DNA from: Sphingomonadaceae bacterium
GTDB lineage: Bacteria > Pseudomonadota > Alphaproteobacteria > Sphingomonadales > Sphingomonadaceae
Direction: 5' to 3'
Assembly: GCA_025056155.1 (NCBI GenBank)
Contig: JANWWL010000007.1
Location: 1-64,000 of the forward strand
Length of the DNA: 64,000 nt
The position numbers and the translations under genes were made by a program. How positions within the stretch are numbered: position 1 is the first letter of the stretch; each line of letters opens with the position of its first letter. This document shows, one piece after another, positions 61,689 to 64,000 of the stretch. Under the pieces are notes generated by a model that was given only the letters and a program-made list of their open reading frames with translations, searched no databases and had not been told where the DNA came from.

Positions 61689-62888
61689 TCAGATCACGCC
61701 GGCCGTGGCGAGCCGGTTCACCTCCTCGGGCGGCAGGCCCAAGAAGCCTTCCAGCACCTCGCGGTTGTGCTCGCCCACCCGTTGGGGGGCCAGGCTGCGC
61801 ACGGCGCCCGGCGTGCGCGACAGCTTCGGAAACACGTTCTGCATGACGATCTTGCCCCACCGGGGATGGGGCAGTTCGACGAGCGCCTCGCGCGCGCGGA
61901 AGTGGGGGTCCTCAAGCATGTCGGGCGCGCGGTAGATCCGCCCGGCCGGAATGCCATGGGCCACCATCGAGGCTTCCACCTCGGCCACCGTGCGGGTGCG
62001 GGTCCAGGCCGCGATGATCTCGTCGAGCTCGCGCTGGTGCTTGCCCCGAGCCACGTGGGTGGCGTAGCGCGGGTCGTCCTTCAGCTCCGGCCGACCCATG
62101 GCCACGCACAACCGGGCGAAGACGGAGTCCTGGTTGGCCCCGATGAGATACTCGCCGTCGGCGCAGGGGTAGACGTTGGACGGTGCCACGCCGGGCAGCA
62201 CCGAGCCCGACCGCTCGCGGATGTGGCCGGCCACTACATATTCGGGGACCAGGCTTTCCATTACCTGCAGCACCGCTTCATACAGCGCGCTGTCGACGAT
62301 CTGGCCTTCGCCCGTGCGGTCGCGATGGCGAAGCGCGGCCAGCGCCCCCAGGCAGCCGTAGGTGGCGGCGAGCGAATCCCCGATCGAGACCCCCATGCGC
62401 GCAGGCGGCCGGTCGGGTTCGCCCACGATCGCCCGCCAGCCGCCCATGGCTTCGCCGATGCCGCCGAAGCCGGCGCGCTCGGCATAGGGGCCCGTCTGGC
62501 CATAGCCCGAGACGCGCACGATAATGAGGTCGGGCCGCTCGGCCAGAAGGTCGGCCGGCGCCAGGTTCCACTTTTCGAGCGTGCCGGGGCGGAAGTTCTC
62601 GATCACGATGTCGGCCTTAAGCGCCAGCCGGCGGGCCAACGCCTGGCCTTCCGGCCGGCGCAGGTCGATCGACACCGACTTCTTGTTGCGCGAGACCACC
62701 TCCCACCACAGCGGATAGTCGCCCCGGCCCCAGTCGCGCATGGGATCGCCCTTGCCGGGTGGCTCGATCTTGATGACGTCGGCCCCCATGTCGCCCAACA
62801 GCTGCCCGCAGAAGGGCCCGGCGATGAGCTGCCCCATCTCGACCACGACGAGGCCGGCGAGCGGCCCCCGGTTGGCGACCGTGTCCAT
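61689..62888 (-). CDS. Class III CoA-transferase (CaiB/BaiF family)
   Basis: A 399-residue enzyme moving CoA between carboxylic acids. It has VVEMGQLIAGPFCGQLLGDMGADVIKIEPPGKGDPMRDWG, RNKKSVSIDLRRPEG, ENFRPGTLEKW, and the catalytic Asp region VSIGDSLAATYGCLGAL, all typical of formyl-CoA/CaiB transferases. It begins three bases after the stop of the hydantoinase-B-type gene and shares its transcript. The acid substrate is unknown. Confidence 0.94.
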   Translation of the reverse strand: MDTVANRGPLAGLVVVEMGQLIAGPFCGQLLGDMGADVIKIEPPGKGDPMRDWGRGDYPLWWEVVSRNKKSVSIDLRRPEGQALARRLALKADIVIENFRPGTLEKWNLAPADLLAERPDLIIVRVSGYGQTGPYAERAGFGGIGEAMGGWRAIVGEPDRPPARMGVSIGDSLAATYGCLGALAALRHRDRTGEGQIVDSALYEAVLQVMESLVPEYVVAGHIRERSGSVLPGVAPSNVYPCADGEYLIGANQDSVFARLCVAMGRPELKDDPRYATHVARGKHQRELDEIIAAWTRTRTVAEVEASMVAHGIPAGRIYRAPDMLEDPHFRAREALVELPHPRWGKIVMQNVFPKLSRTPGAVRSLAPQRVGEHNREVLEGFLGLPPEEVNRLATAGVI

Positions 62889-62891
62889 GGG

Positions 62892-64000
62892 CTATTCGGC
62901 GGCCTTAAGCAGCGGCTCGGACCAGACGGGGGGCCGGGGTGGCGGCAGGCCCGTCTCCTCGAGGCAACGCGCCCGCAGTTCCTCGATGGTGCCGCCGAAG
63001 TCGAACAGGCGGCGGCCGGCGGGGCGCTCCGCCCGCATGCGCGCCCGAAGGGCGGCGGTCGCCGTCTCGTCCAGCCGGCCTTCGTCGTCGCACACCACGC
63101 CGTAGCGGCGTGCGCCCTGGGGGGTGACTAAGCCCCGGCGCACCTCGCGAGCCACCAGCGCGGGATCGCGCTCCAAGGGATCGCCCCAACCCCCGCCCCC
63201 CCAAGTGATGAAGTGCAGCACGTCCCCTTCTTCGACGTGCAGGTCGTCGAGCTTGTTGGGCAGGACGCGCACGGTCCCGTCGGGCTTTTCCAGAAGCTTG
63301 CGGGCGCGTGCGCCGGGCAGGCCGCCGTTCACCCCCCAGGGGTAGGTGAACCAGCGGTCGTCGTGGATGGCGACCGTGCCGGCCGAGAGGAAGCGGTAGC
63401 TCATGTGGATGCCGTTGCCGCCCCGATGCAGGCCGGGCCCGCCGGAATCGGGGGCGGCTTCGTACCGCTCGATCCGCAAGGGGAAGTAGCGCTCGAGGAA
63501 CTCGTTGGGGACGTTCGTGAAGTTGGGCCAAAGCGAATGCCCATCGGGGCCGTCGCCGAACGGCCGGCCCGGGATGCCGCCGAAGCCGATCTGGAACAGC
63601 TGGAACCAGTTGCCCGCCCGGTCGCGGCCCGAGAACATGAGGTGGGGCGAGGAGGAGAAGCCCGCGGCGTTCAGGAACTCGGGCGTGCGCTGCCCCAAGA
63701 GCGCCCCCAGCACGTCGAAGATGCGCCCCAGGGCATGGGTGCGACACGACAGGGCAGCCGGATATCGGGGCTTGAGCAGCGAGCCTTCGGGGATGCGCAC
63801 CTCGATCAGGTCGTAGAACCCGTCGTTGAACAGGATGGCCGGGTCGAACACCATGATCATGTAGATGCCAAAGAACATCTTGAACATGTTTTCGTTGAGG
63901 TAGAAGTTGATCGAGGCGTCGGACTGTGGGTCGGTCCCGGCGAAGTCCAGGATCACCTTTTCGCCTTCGCGCCACATGGTGCAGCGGATGCGGTAGGGCC
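62892..64000 (-). CDS. Hydantoinase B/oxoprolinase (HyuB) subunit, 5' end cut by window edge
   Basis: The C-terminal 369 codons of an HyuB-family protein: PYRIRCTMWREGEKVILDFAGTDPQSD, NFYLNENMFKMFFGIYMI, GFYDLIEVRIPEGSLLKPRYPAA, GGNGIHMSYRF and FITWGGGGWGDPLERDP. The frame continues to the window edge with no start, so roughly 200 residues lie outside. HyuA/HyuB pairs hydrolyse ATP to open hydantoins, 5-oxoproline or to carboxylate acetone/acetophenone. The CaiB-type gene follows by three bases. Substrate not deducible. Confidence 0.93.
   Translation of the reverse strand, partial: PYRIRCTMWREGEKVILDFAGTDPQSDASINFYLNENMFKMFFGIYMIMVFDPAILFNDGFYDLIEVRIPEGSLLKPRYPAALSCRTHALGRIFDVLGALLGQRTPEFLNAAGFSSSPHLMFSGRDRAGNWFQLFQIGFGGIPGRPFGDGPDGHSLWPNFTNVPNEFLERYFPLRIERYEAAPDSGGPGLHRGGNGIHMSYRFLSAGTVAIHDDRWFTYPWGVNGGLPGARARKLLEKPDGTVRVLPNKLDDLHVEEGDVLHFITWGGGGWGDPLERDPALVAREVRRGLVTPQGARRYGVVCDDEGRLDETATAALRARMRAERPAGRRLFDFGGTIEELRARCLEETGLPPPRPPVWSEPLLKAAE

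Overview
The window is about 64 kb of very GC-rich, densely packed chromosomal DNA from an alphaproteobacterium. Lineage evidence is the DUF3576 lipoprotein-leuS-lptE-holA order, the small complex I accessory subunit of the ETC/AQDQ type, the PhaR repressor beside PHA genes, a PEPxxWA-type sorting signal, and coaD-cyclophilin-queA-tgt in a row. The order (Rhodospirillales, Sphingomonadales or other) cannot be settled from the sequence alone. No phage, integrase, transposase, IS or CRISPR was seen. Genes are tightly coupled: about fifteen pairs overlap by exactly ATGA.

Layout. 1-2880: branched-chain aminotransferase (cut by the left edge), a divergent MarR regulator, a TetR/COQ9-like protein and proC. 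2907-7377: the glyoxylate shunt, isocitrate lyase and malate synthase flanking a ScfR/RamB-type regulator. 7598-18701: a surface-polysaccharide locus with an epimerase, GT2, Wzy/ligase-like, Wzz-like and flippase-like membrane proteins and a GT11 transferase, plus manC, gmd, colD and colC, which together predict GDP-L-colitose synthesis from mannose-1-phosphate. 18895-27743: Ppx/GppA and RlmE, agmatine catabolism (aguA, aguB), a one-heme sensor-like protein, an aminotransferase, an ABA4-like membrane protein, tRNA-Gly, a PEPxxWA protein, YggS, a ThiE-like protein and an outer-membrane protein.

27964-37049: the DUF3576-leuS-lptE-holA operon, a LytS/LytTR two-component system, chorismate mutase, a long-chain prenyl diphosphate synthase, a complex I subunit, tRNA-Arg and a host-attachment-family protein. 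37058-45057: a quinohemoprotein dehydrogenase, phaA, a compact PhaC-like hydrolase and phaR (polyhydroxyalkanoate metabolism), an FAD-linked D-2-hydroxyacid dehydrogenase and a SapC-like protein. 45129-52463: xseB-ispA-coaD-cyclophilin-queA-tgt, a second thiolase, a family 5 uracil-DNA glycosylase, folK and tRNA-Lys.

52474-64000 is accessory and catabolic in character. It holds a decayed NarL-type regulator, a TonB-dependent receptor cotranscribed with a membrane-anchored chelatase-like protein, and a divergent coupled run tetR-SMP30-Rieske oxygenase-serine hydrolase with repeated GACCGGTC operator-like sites. A class III CoA-transferase and a hydantoinase-B-type subunit (cut by the right edge) follow. 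The strongest candidates for something under-described are the colitose locus in this lineage and the receptor/chelatase-like/Rieske cluster.
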